Source: an uncultured Lachnospiraceae bacterium (lineage in GTDB: Bacteria > Bacillota > Clostridia > Lachnospirales > Lachnospiraceae). Taken from it: a DNA stretch of 64,000 nucleotides. The stretch lies in the NCBI GenBank assembly GCA_902774915.1, contig CACYKH010000006.1, positions 203,432-267,431 on the forward strand, given 5' to 3'. The notes beneath the pieces are model-generated. The model saw only the letters and a list, made by a program, of their open reading frames with translations. It did not search any database and was not told the DNA's origin. Position numbers and translations under genes: made by a program. Within the stretch, counting starts at the first letter, position 1, and every line of letters starts with the position of its first letter. Shown here piece after piece: positions 52,544 through 60,548 of the stretch.

Positions 52544-53647
52544 ATGCATTACATACACCCCATGGTGCTTAAGGTGGGACTGCCTGTACTGGCTGTACTT
52601 GTAATAGTGCTTCACCTTATCAAGAAGAAAATTAAATATCGTGGTGGTATAAAAGCAGCTAATACTTACTTTGTTAAGGATTTGGATATATACAGAAACC
52701 GTAGACGTTGGTATACATTTGTTACCATTGTAATGGAAGCCTGCATTATTACCAGCCTTGTTGCCTGTCTTGTGCTTGCAGCCAGACCTGCTAAGAAGGA
52801 GACGGTTAATAACGGTACAAAGAAGAGAGATATCTTCCTTTGCATGGATGTTTCTTATTCTATTTACGAACTGAATGCAGACCTTGTGGAAAGCCTTCAG
52901 GAGGTTGTTGCCGGACTTGATGGTGATAGATTTGGAGTAAGTATTTATAACACATCTACAATTCTTTATGTTCCTATGACTGATGATTATGATTTCATTA
53001 ATCAGAAGCTGGAGGACCTGAAGGTATATTTCCAACTTCAGAAGGAATACATGGATAAGTATTACAACGAGGAAACAGGTTATCTTGAGTATAACCACTC
53101 GGAATATGATGAGTTTGCTGAATATCAGGAAAAGCTTGAATACTATGATTCGGGTACTCTTATAAATAATTATTCAAAGGGTAGTTCACTTATTGGTGAG
53201 GGACTTGCATCTTGTATGTACAGCTTCCCAAGACTGGATGATGAGGATAGAACACGTATTATCATCATGTCCACAGATAATGCTCAGGAGGCCATTTCAA
53301 AGCCACTTGTGGAACTGGATGAGGCAGCTGATCTTTGTAAGAAGAATGATATCAAGGTATTTGGTATTTTCCCTAACAGAGATAACTGGAGCGGAATGAA
53401 CACAACTGATTACGATACAGATGAATCTGAGCTGAAGCTGAATGTAGAAAAAACTGGCGGTAAATTCTATAAGCAGAGCGAAAGCCTGTCGGTAGATGAT
53501 ATCGTTGATGATATAGAAAGAGAAGAGGCTCTGGAGGTTGAAGAGGTTACTATCACTAAGGTGGTTGACCAGCCTGCAGTTCCTATTATTGTTCTTATTT
53601 GTGCTCTTTCAACTATGCTTGTTATAGGACTAGGTATAAGACTATGA
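52544..53647 (+). CDS. VWA-domain membrane protein, BatA-like
   Basis: Protein of 367 aa with membrane segments at about residues 6-23 and 61-83, a VWA domain between, and a last membrane helix at about 342-365. The metal-ion adhesion site motif is complete: DVSYS near residue 101. An acidic Tyr-rich insertion (about 165-205) interrupts the VWA fold. GGAGGAG precedes ATG 52544, one base after the previous stop. It probably faces outside or the membrane surface and is matured by MoxR. Confidence 0.88.
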   Translation: MHYIHPMVLKVGLPVLAVLVIVLHLIKKKIKYRGGIKAANTYFVKDLDIYRNRRRWYTFVTIVMEACIITSLVACLVLAARPAKKETVNNGTKKRDIFLCMDVSYSIYELNADLVESLQEVVAGLDGDRFGVSIYNTSTILYVPMTDDYDFINQKLEDLKVYFQLQKEYMDKYYNEETGYLEYNHSEYDEFAEYQEKLEYYDSGTLINNYSKGSSLIGEGLASCMYSFPRLDDEDRTRIIIMSTDNAQEAISKPLVELDEAADLCKKNDIKVFGIFPNRDNWSGMNTTDYDTDESELKLNVEKTGGKFYKQSESLSVDDIVDDIEREEALEVEEVTITKVVDQPAVPIIVLICALSTMLVIGLGIRL

Positions 53648-54603
53648 TAACTAAACCTGTAATACCATTGGTGGTAATAGTGCCAATCCTTGTGGTTGTG
53701 CTTGTTTGCTATATCATCAGTGTATTAAGAAGAAAATCGAATACAGGCCTTAAAGTACTTGCAATACTTCGTATCAGTATCATGGTTTTGCTGGCATTTC
53801 TTACAAACCTCAGGATCATGGATAAGAAGTATGATGCTAAGGTTGAGATGAAGAATCTGGATGTGCTTTTTGTTGTAGATACTACCATCAGTATGTGGGC
53901 TGAGGACTATAAGGGTTCTAAGACCAGAATGAGGGGAGTGCTTCACGATACCGAGTATATTATCGATGAGCTTTCCGGAAGTAACTTTGGACTCATCAGA
54001 TTCGATAACAGATCTCAGATACTTGCACCTTTTACTCAGGATCATGAAACAGTTAAGGATGCATTTACCACTATAAAAGAGCCGGATATTTATTATGCTC
54101 GTGGCAGCTCGCTGAATGTTTCTTATGATGATATGGAATCGTTGCTTCTTTCCTCCAATCAGAAGGATGAAAGAATGACCATTCTTTTCTATATAACAGA
54201 TGGTGAGATTACTGATGAGTCGGAGCTTCGTTCTTTTAAGGAACTGGAGCAGTATGTGGATGCTGGCGCTGTTCTGGGTTATGGAACAACCAAGGGCGGC
54301 AAAATGAAATACGGTGATTATGGCAATTATGTTCAGGACCCTGAAAAAGGGAAGGATGCCATCTCATCCATAGATGAGACTAATCTTAAGAAGGTTGCAT
54401 CAGATCTTGATATTGAATACATCCATATGACAGATACATCTAAAGTGGCTTATCTTCTGGAGTCCATTAAGAACGGAAGTTCTCTCACAATGGAAAAGTC
54501 AGATTCTGTAAGTTACGAGGATACTTATTTTTATTACGTTATACCACTCCTGATAATGCTTGTTCTGGAGTTGGTGCTCTTTGTAAGAAAGGGTAGATTA
54601 TAG
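53644..54603 (+). CDS. Second VWA-domain membrane protein, BatB-like
   Basis: Protein of 319 aa. It starts at ATG 53644, overlapping the previous TGA in ATGA; an upstream in-frame start would overlap the previous gene more. Membrane segments are at about 7-25, 39-57 and 295-315, with a VWA domain from about 77. The metal site reads DTTIS, with Thr for the usual first Ser, which still permits metal binding. Both VWA proteins are likely to form a complex with the TPR protein encoded next. Confidence 0.87.
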   Translation: MITKPVIPLVVIVPILVVVLVCYIISVLRRKSNTGLKVLAILRISIMVLLAFLTNLRIMDKKYDAKVEMKNLDVLFVVDTTISMWAEDYKGSKTRMRGVLHDTEYIIDELSGSNFGLIRFDNRSQILAPFTQDHETVKDAFTTIKEPDIYYARGSSLNVSYDDMESLLLSSNQKDERMTILFYITDGEITDESELRSFKELEQYVDAGAVLGYGTTKGGKMKYGDYGNYVQDPEKGKDAISSIDETNLKKVASDLDIEYIHMTDTSKVAYLLESIKNGSSLTMEKSDSVSYEDTYFYYVIPLLIMLVLELVLFVRKGRL

Positions 54604-54608
54604 ATATT

Positions 54609-55484
54609 ATGAGCGATAAGAAAGACGCAAAAAAACTTAATAAGCAAGAGAAGCGTCTTGAGAAGAAGAAGCTTAAGGCACTGGACAAGGCTCGTATAGC
54701 TGAGGAAAAGAGACAGGACAGAGAAGCAAGGTTTATGTATGAGGACCCGATTGGATTTATGAGGGTTGTAAATGTCATAAGCGTAGTGCTTCTGATTTTT
54801 GCGTTCTTCTTTGGAACTAAGTATATAATCAATGGCATTTTCCTTATTAATTATAATCATGGAAATTATTCCTATAGAACTGAGGAATTTCTTCAGAAAA
54901 TCAATATTCCTGAAGGATATGTTCCGTATTACAACGCAGGAAATGCATACTACAAGCTTGAGGATTATGACAATGCTATCCTAAGTTATAAGTCCGCATT
55001 AGAAGCTCATCCGACAGAGAAAAAGGAGTGTGACATCCGAGTTAACCTTGCGCTTGCCATGCTTCACAAGATAGATTTCGATAACATCAATACTGAGAAG
55101 CAGAAGGCAAATGCCATCAGGCAGCTTCAGTCAGCCAGAAATGTTCTGACAGAAAAGGGATGCGCGGATCCTTATGGAACAAATGGTCATGACCCTGAGG
55201 CAGAACAGCTGAAACAGGATATTGATAAGATGCTTGAAGAACTGGATGCAGAACCAGAACCACCAGATCAGAATGAAGATGAGGAAAATCAGGGTGGTGG
55301 TGGAAGCGATTCCAAGGATAAAGAGAAGACCAACCGTGAGGAACAGCTGGAGAAAGACCTGAATAACCAGAAGCAGGATGCTATGGAAGAGATGCAGCAA
55401 ACCCAGCAGTCTCAGGATCAGAAGAATGATAAAGAATCAGCCGGTGGCGGCGGCGGAAGTGATTTCGACGGCAAGACCTGGTAG
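54609..55484 (+). CDS. TPR-repeat membrane protein, BatC-like
   Basis: Protein of 291 aa with a highly Lys/Glu/Arg-charged cytoplasmic N-terminus, one membrane helix at about residues 57-78, then TPR-like helices (YNAGNAYYKLEDYDNAILSY at 101-120), and a low-complexity Glu/Gln/Gly-rich tail. It starts 5 bases after the second VWA gene. In Bat systems the TPR protein is thought to scaffold the VWA proteins; the cell envelope function remains poorly defined. Confidence 0.85.
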   Translation: MSDKKDAKKLNKQEKRLEKKKLKALDKARIAEEKRQDREARFMYEDPIGFMRVVNVISVVLLIFAFFFGTKYIINGIFLINYNHGNYSYRTEEFLQKINIPEGYVPYYNAGNAYYKLEDYDNAILSYKSALEAHPTEKKECDIRVNLALAMLHKIDFDNINTEKQKANAIRQLQSARNVLTEKGCADPYGTNGHDPEAEQLKQDIDKMLEELDAEPEPPDQNEDEENQGGGGSDSKDKEKTNREEQLEKDLNNQKQDAMEEMQQTQQSQDQKNDKESAGGGGGSDFDGKTW

Positions 55485-55499
55485 GAATGGACATAGAAG

Positions 55500-56783
55500 A
55501 TGGCAAAGAAAAGAGACAAAAATCTTAAGTGGGATAAGCTGGACAATACTGCCCAGCTTTTTCCCGTTATTGCAAGAGAGGGCATGAGTAATGTCTATCG
55601 TGTTGCAGTAGTGCTTAAAGAGGATATTGATGAAACTGCGCTTCAGTTAGCCCTCGAAAAAGTACTGCCTCATTTTGATGTGTTCAAAACCACACTGAAA
55701 AAAGGAATATTCTGGTATTACTTTGAGGAGAATGAGCGCCCTGTTCCAAAGGTTACTGAGGAGGCTGATTATCCTTGTCTATTTATAAATCCACATGCAA
55801 ATAATAATTATCTCTTCAGACTGACTTACTATAAGAATAGAATTAACTTAGAGGTTTTCCATGCTCTTACGGATGGAAATGGTGCTCTTAGTTTTCTGAA
55901 GGAGATTACATATCAATACCTCAGACTTAAGAAGCCGGAACTGAAGGGTAAGGTTAAGAATTCTCTTGCCAGTGAAACTTCTTTGGATGCTGAGGATAGC
56001 TATCTTCAGAATTATAAAAAGAAAGAAAAGAAAACTTATACTACAAGAAAAGCTGTAATAATCAAAGGTGAAAAGCTTGCACCAAATCAGCTCTCGGTAA
56101 TTCACGGATTCATGCCGGTGGTTGATATTAAAGCCGTGGCAAAAAAATACGGAGTTACTATCAATCAATATATTGTTAGTGCTTATACATGGGCTATTTA
56201 TAAGAGTTATCTGAAGGGTGGAAAATCAGATAAACCTATTGCAATAAGTGTACCTGTTAATCTAAGACCATATTTTGGTTCTGATACTAATAAAAACTTT
56301 TTCGTTGTGGTTACATCTATCTTTGAGCCAAAGGAAGAAAACTATACTTTCGAAGAGGTTCTAAAGATTGTGACCAAGAGTCTCGAGGATCAGATTAATA
56401 AGGAAAATCTTGAAAAACTGTTCTCTTATAATGTTTCTAATGAGGTGAACTTAGTGTTGAGAGCTATTCCTCTTTTCCTTAAGAGGATTGCTATAAGACA
56501 GGTTTTCAATGCCTCTGCTAAGGCAAATACAACCACAGTAACAAACCTTGGAATCTTAAAGACTACAGATCCTTATACTGATTATATTGAAAGGTTTCAG
56601 GCTACTCTTGCTATGTCAAAGGGACAGAATATCAAGATGACAGTAATTTCATTTAGAGATACTCTGGCGCTGACATTTAGCTCGTGCGTAGTTGATAGTG
56701 GAATTCAGAAAGCATTTTTCAGAAAGCTTACTGAAGATGGAATTAATGTAACTGTAGAAACTAATGGAGTTAATTATGAGTGA
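55500..56783 (+). CDS. Acyltransferase of the alcohol acetyltransferase/condensation superfamily
   Basis: Cytoplasmic protein of 427 aa with the HxxxDG catalytic motif, HALTDG near residue 120, and the second-half motif VPVNLRPYFG typical of condensation/alcohol-acyltransferase folds. It could join acetyl or other acyl groups to an alcohol or amine. It follows the TPR gene by 15 bases and overlaps the next gene by 8 bases. The three genes from here form an acyltransferase-membrane protein-esterase set. Confidence 0.78.
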   Translation: MAKKRDKNLKWDKLDNTAQLFPVIAREGMSNVYRVAVVLKEDIDETALQLALEKVLPHFDVFKTTLKKGIFWYYFEENERPVPKVTEEADYPCLFINPHANNNYLFRLTYYKNRINLEVFHALTDGNGALSFLKEITYQYLRLKKPELKGKVKNSLASETSLDAEDSYLQNYKKKEKKTYTTRKAVIIKGEKLAPNQLSVIHGFMPVVDIKAVAKKYGVTINQYIVSAYTWAIYKSYLKGGKSDKPIAISVPVNLRPYFGSDTNKNFFVVVTSIFEPKEENYTFEEVLKIVTKSLEDQINKENLEKLFSYNVSNEVNLVLRAIPLFLKRIAIRQVFNASAKANTTTVTNLGILKTTDPYTDYIERFQATLAMSKGQNIKMTVISFRDTLALTFSSCVVDSGIQKAFFRKLTEDGINVTVETNGVNYE

Positions 56784-57486
56784 TGTAGGAACTCTTAGAA
56801 GATGTCCACGTTGCAATCTTAATTTGGTGGACGATACAATTGAATGTCCATTATGCCATGGCGTAGTTGAACTGGAGGGCGATGAAGACGGCGACCGTAT
56901 GTCGCAGGAATCTAAGTCAGTAACCTATCCGGATGTTCTTTATAAATTGAAGGCTATTAAGCTTATCATCCGTATAGTTCTGTTTGCGGCCATTGTTACA
57001 GGAGTAATAGTTTTGCTTGTAAACTATCTGACATTTAATGGTGTTTACTGGTCACTGATAGTATGCATTGGCCTTGTTTATGGATGCGCTACACTTCTTT
57101 ATTCTGTAAGGAAGAGGAGAAGTATTCAGAGGATTATTCAGGCGCAGATGTGGTTCAGTATTATTCTGGTAGTTGGACTGGACTATCTGATAGGCTACAA
57201 GGGATGGTCATTTGCTTATGCTATACCGATTGCATTTGTCGCCCTGGCTATAGGAATGGCTGTTCTGATGATCATTGGAATAGACGGATGGCAGAATTAT
57301 ATAATGACTGAGATAGTAGTTTTTGTTCTCAGTATTGTGCTTATGATCCTTTGGATATTAGGTAAGATTCCGGGTTCGATTTTTATACTTATTTCTCTTG
57401 TCACCACAGGTCTTATTTTGTTGGGTACGGTGATGTTTGGACAGAAGAGAGTTATGAATGAAATTAAGAGAAGATTTATGATATAG
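56776..57486 (+). CDS. Zinc-ribbon membrane protein (DUF6320-like)
   Basis: Protein of 236 aa. A CPRC...CPLC zinc ribbon lies in the first 40 residues, then an acidic linker and six hydrophobic segments from about 62 to 225. ATG 56776 has GGAG at 56766-56769; the in-frame ATG at 56764 lacks a site. It overlaps the acyltransferase gene by 8 bases, so the two are coupled. Function unknown; the DUF6320 name is from recalled gene-neighbour patterns and not verified. Confidence 0.72.
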   Translation: MSDVGTLRRCPRCNLNLVDDTIECPLCHGVVELEGDEDGDRMSQESKSVTYPDVLYKLKAIKLIIRIVLFAAIVTGVIVLLVNYLTFNGVYWSLIVCIGLVYGCATLLYSVRKRRSIQRIIQAQMWFSIILVVGLDYLIGYKGWSFAYAIPIAFVALAIGMAVLMIIGIDGWQNYIMTEIVVFVLSIVLMILWILGKIPGSIFILISLVTTGLILLGTVMFGQKRVMNEIKRRFMI

Positions 57487-57495
57487 GTCGGGGAT

Positions 57496-58401
57496 ATGGC
57501 GGAAGAACTGAGTCGTAGAAGTAAACTAATAAAAATGCTTGTTGCCGAATTTAATAGTAAGAGAATCTTTCAGGATAGATTTTCTCCAGAGACGTTTAAT
57601 AAAAGCGAGATGGATGTGGAATATAATTATCCGGAGCATCTTGTTGCCGAAAGAATATCCATGGAGAACTTCGAGATGGAGAAGCTTACCTGGAAGGATT
57701 CTACCAGCAAATGGGTAATCCTGCAGCTTCATGGTGGTGGTTATGTGGGTGCTATGCGTAGACACTATAAGCAGATGGCAGGCTTATACTCAGAGGTTGG
57801 TGGTGGGGCTACAGTTGTAACAGTTGATTACAGAGTTGCACCGGAACATCCATTTCCAGCTGCATTGGAAGATGCACTCGAAGCTTATGAGTGGCTTTTG
57901 GAACAGGGCTATAAAAATGACCAGATTATCCTTGCCGGAGATTCTGCTGGTGGTGGACTTGCGATGGCTCTTTGTCATACGCTTAAGGCAAGATGGCGAG
58001 GAACCCCTGCGGGAATAGTTGCCATGTCACCTTGGACAGACTTAACTCTCAGTGGAAGTTCATATAAGGATAATTACGATATAGATCCTGTTTTTGGAAA
58101 TGAGAGATCGGAACTGATCTTTGAAAATCCGTATATAGGTGATGCTGATCCGAAGGATCCAAGAATCTCTCCACTATTCGGAGATTTTTATGGCTTCCCA
58201 CCAATGCTTATTCAGGTTGGAACAGATGAGATGCTTCTGAGTGATTCAATATCAGTTGCAGAGAAAGCTAAGTCGGCGGGAGTAAAGGTCAGGCTTTCTG
58301 TATACCCTGGAATGTTCCATGTATTCCAGATGGCAGGAACCATAATGGATGAATCAAAACAGGCATGGGCAGAAGTGAAACGCTTCTTTGAAGAAATATA
58401 A
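57496..58401 (+). CDS. Alpha/beta hydrolase, HSL-type carboxylesterase
   Basis: Esterase of 301 aa. The oxyanion motif is HGGG (LQLHGGGYVG), the nucleophile elbow is GDSAGG, the acid is Asp in GTDEMLLSD and the catalytic His is in GMFHVF. All match the hormone-sensitive lipase family. No signal peptide. It starts 10 bases after the zinc-ribbon gene. Presence beside an acyltransferase suggests a making-and-breaking pair for an acyl ester. Confidence 0.9.
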   Translation: MAEELSRRSKLIKMLVAEFNSKRIFQDRFSPETFNKSEMDVEYNYPEHLVAERISMENFEMEKLTWKDSTSKWVILQLHGGGYVGAMRRHYKQMAGLYSEVGGGATVVTVDYRVAPEHPFPAALEDALEAYEWLLEQGYKNDQIILAGDSAGGGLAMALCHTLKARWRGTPAGIVAMSPWTDLTLSGSSYKDNYDIDPVFGNERSELIFENPYIGDADPKDPRISPLFGDFYGFPPMLIQVGTDEMLLSDSISVAEKAKSAGVKVRLSVYPGMFHVFQMAGTIMDESKQAWAEVKRFFEEI

Positions 58402-58428
58402 AACTTGAGTCTATAGGAGATATTAGTT

Positions 58429-59313
58429 ATGCAGAAGTTCTATTTGGAAAATATGTATCTTAGAATTACGATCAATCAGCAGGGCGCAGAGCTCTCCAGA
58501 ATCCTTTCAAAGGAGAATGGTCATGAGTATCTGTGGAACGCTGATGAAAGATATTGGAAGAGAAGTGCACCAGTGCTTTTCCCTATCGTTGGCAGCCTTA
58601 AAAATGGAAAGGTTACTGTTGATGGACAGGACTACTATATGTCTCAGCATGGCTTTGCCAGAGATGTAGAGTTCCAGATGGTAAAGCAGTCAGATGGAAA
58701 GAGAATTATCTTTAGATTAGAATCTGATGAGGATACACTGGTTCGTTATCCATACAAGTTTGCGCTCGAGATAGAATACAGACTTGATGGCTATAAGCTT
58801 ACAACAATCTGGAGAGTAACAAATAAGGATGATAAAGAAATGCATTTCCAGATAGGTGGACATCCTGCATTTATGTGTCCATTAGATAAGAAATATAAGC
58901 AGACAGATTATTTCCTGAACTTTGATACTGATAAAGATCTGAAGTATTCACTGCTTAATGAGAATGGTCTTGTAGCTTCTGAAGATAACATCTTAAAGAA
59001 TGATGGAAGCATGGTGAAGATAGACGAGCATATGTTTGATAAGGACGCTCTGATCTTTGAGGGACAGGGAGTTAATAAGGTTAGTCTTTGTACACCAGAT
59101 GGTATGGATTATATTTCGGTTATCTTCGATGCACCTTTATTCGGACTCTGGTCACCAGCTGGTAAAAATGCACCTTTCGTATGCATTGAACCATGGTTTG
59201 GAAGAGCGGACAAAGCGGACTTCGAAGGGGATATTTCTGAGAGGGATTTTGACCAGAAAATCGCCCCAAATGAGACATTTTCAGCGGAATATACTATAGA
59301 AATAGGTAACTAG
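58429..59313 (+). CDS. Aldose 1-epimerase family protein (LacX-like)
   Basis: Galactose-mutarotase-fold protein of 294 aa, with GAELSRILSKENGHEYLW near the start, HGFARD (His near residue 70), and IGGHPAFMCP, residues that form the sugar pocket. Members of this branch act on hexose or hexose-6-phosphate anomers, though many are uncharacterised. ATAGGAGAT precedes ATG 58429. It ends the cluster; a 170-base gap with the HU promoter follows. Confidence 0.88.
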   Translation: MQKFYLENMYLRITINQQGAELSRILSKENGHEYLWNADERYWKRSAPVLFPIVGSLKNGKVTVDGQDYYMSQHGFARDVEFQMVKQSDGKRIIFRLESDEDTLVRYPYKFALEIEYRLDGYKLTTIWRVTNKDDKEMHFQIGGHPAFMCPLDKKYKQTDYFLNFDTDKDLKYSLLNENGLVASEDNILKNDGSMVKIDEHMFDKDALIFEGQGVNKVSLCTPDGMDYISVIFDAPLFGLWSPAGKNAPFVCIEPWFGRADKADFEGDISERDFDQKIAPNETFSAEYTIEIGN

Positions 59314-59316
59314 TTT

Positions 59317-59361
59317 ACCATAATGGTTTACATATTACGATATATGACAAAAATATTACGA
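59317..59361 (+). promoter_or_regulatory. Repeats upstream of the HU promoter
   Basis: ACCATAATGGT is an 11-base palindrome at 59317-59327. ATATTACGA occurs twice, at 59332-59340 and 59353-59361, 21 bp apart (two helical turns). They lie upstream of the -35 box, as expected for activator sites. Confidence 0.4.
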
Positions 59362-59377
59362 AAATGCTAATAAAACC

Positions 59378-59405
59378 TTGACTTTTGTAGCATAAAACGT
59401 ATAAT
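59378..59405 (+). promoter_or_regulatory. Promoter of the HU gene
   Basis: TTGACT (59378-59383), 16-base spacer, perfect TATAAT (59400-59405). The leader is about 70 bases long. Confidence 0.75.
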
Positions 59406-59483
59406 TTAATAGAGCGTTTTAGTTCACACATATGGGGCTAGAATAGCAAATATTTATAAGTATTTTTTAGGAGGATTTCTAAC

Positions 59484-59756
59484 ATGAACAAGACAGAACT
59501 TGTAGCAGCAATTGCTGAGAAGACAGACCTTTCAAAGGCTGATTCAGAGAGAGCACTTAAGGCTTTCATCGAGACAGTTGAGAAGGCACTTAAGAAGGGT
59601 GACAAGGTTCAGCTTGTTGGATTCGGTACATTCGAAGTTAAGAAGACAGCTGCTAGAACAGGTCATAACCCAAGAACAGGCGAGAAGCTTAAGATTAAGG
59701 CTTCTAAGACACCTAAGTTCAAAGCTGGTAAGGCTTTCAAGGATGCTCTTAACTAA
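59484..59756 (+). CDS. hup: DNA-binding protein HU
   Basis: Histone-like protein of 90 aa, the standard length. The family block [38 protein letters not shown] is present, with the DNA-intercalating Pro in [15 protein letters not shown] lies before ATG 59484. It has its own promoter and terminator. Codon use is extremely biased (CTT, AAG, ACA), marking very high expression. It bends and compacts the chromosome. Confidence 0.97.
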   Translation: MNKTELVAAIAEKTDLSKADSERALKAFIETVEKALKKGDKVQLVGFGTFEVKKTAARTGHNPRTGEKLKIKASKTPKFKAGKAFKDALN

Positions 59757-59781
59757 TAAGTTAGATATATAGAGTAGTATC

Positions 59782-59812
59782 AACTGCCACGACTTGTTCG
59801 TGGCAGTTTGTA
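59782..59812 (+). terminator. Intrinsic terminator of hup
   Basis: Perfect 11-bp stem AACTGCCACGA/TCGTGGCAGTT with loop CTTGT, followed by TGTATT. The T-run is weak, so some readthrough into the S4-protein gene is likely; no other promoter for that gene is visible. Confidence 0.8.
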
Positions 59813-59827
59813 TTATAGGGAGAAGTT

Positions 59828-60067
59828 ATGAGATTAGATAAGTATTTAAAGGTTTCAAGGCTTATTAAACGTCGTACTATTGCAAACGAAGCTTGTGATG
59901 CAGGAAGAGTTTCAGTGAATGGAAAGGTAGCCCGAGCATCTTATGATGTAAAGGTTGGAGATGAACTGGAGATAGTTTTCGGAAATAAGACAGTGAAGGC
60001 CAGAGTTCTTAAAGTTGCAGAAACTGTAAAAAAGGATGAAGCTGGCGAAATGTTTGAGCTTATATAG
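59828..60067 (+). CDS. rqcP: S4-domain RNA-binding protein RqcP (YlmH/Hsp15-related)
   Basis: Small protein of 79 aa, almost entirely an S4 RNA-binding fold: MRLDKYLKVSRLIKRRTIANEA, then AGRVSVNG. RqcP proteins stabilise nascent-chain/tRNA on stalled 50S subunits with RqcH. The place between HU and divIC is typical for Firmicutes. GGGAGAAG precedes ATG 59828. Confidence 0.92.
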   Translation: MRLDKYLKVSRLIKRRTIANEACDAGRVSVNGKVARASYDVKVGDELEIVFGNKTVKARVLKVAETVKKDEAGEMFELI

Positions 60068-60107
60068 GCTTTTTACTATATAATTAGCGGTTTTTCTAAG
60101 AAAAGAC

Positions 60108-60136
60108 TTGCACATTATGTTAACATAATATATACT
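60108..60136 (+). promoter_or_regulatory. Promoter of divIC-tilS-ftsH with a 16-bp palindrome in the spacer
   Basis: TTGCAC (60108-60113), 17-base spacer, TATACT (60131-60136). The spacer contains ATTATGTTAACATAAT (60114-60129), a perfect palindrome lying exactly between the boxes, an ideal repressor site. Confidence 0.7.
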
Positions 60137-60194
60137 ATAAAAGTGGTTTTCTCTCTAATAGGGAAATATTATTTTTATGAGGGTATTATAAAAG

Positions 60195-60509
60195 ATGCAG
60201 GAGACTAGGGTTAGAAAAACGAATAAGCAGTCTAACTTTGGACTGATACTTGTTTTTATAGTTGTTATTACTATTATAATTGCAAGTACTGTTAGAAGTA
60301 TTTCTCTGCATCAGAAGAGCGAAGAGCTTTCAGTTACTCAGGCTCAGCTTGAACAGCAGCTTGAGGAGGAGAATAACAAATCCGCTGAACTGGAAGAGCG
60401 CGAGAAATACATGAAGACCAAGAAATATATTGAGGACGAGGCGAAGAATAAACTCGGACTTGTTAATGAAGATGAGATATTGATAAAACCAAAAGAGAAG
60501 GATGATTAG
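60195..60509 (+). CDS. divIC: Septum formation initiator protein, DivIC/FtsB family
   Basis: Bitopic division protein of 104 aa. A basic N-terminus, a membrane helix at about residues 16-36, then a coiled coil (about 40-78, Glu/Gln/Leu heptads) and a short extracytoplasmic tail with KNKLGLVNEDE. It works with FtsL and DivIB in the divisome. The ribosome site GAGGG is 11 bases from ATG 60195. Confidence 0.9.
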   Translation: MQETRVRKTNKQSNFGLILVFIVVITIIIASTVRSISLHQKSEELSVTQAQLEQQLEEENNKSAELEEREKYMKTKKYIEDEAKNKLGLVNEDEILIKPKEKDD

Positions 60510-60510
60510 T

Positions 60511-60540
60511 AGCAGTTGATAGAAATATCTGTCGACTGCT
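60511..60540 (+). other. Hairpin between divIC and tilS
   Basis: AGCAGTTGA pairs with TCGACTGCT (one G-T) around a 12-base loop and is followed by ATTCTTTTATG. It starts just after the divIC stop codon (60507-60509) and its right arm ends 8 bases before the tilS ATG at 60549. It could be a weak terminator or modulate tilS translation, since no Shine-Dalgarno site is visible. Confidence 0.5.
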
Positions 60541-60548
60541 ATTCTTTT

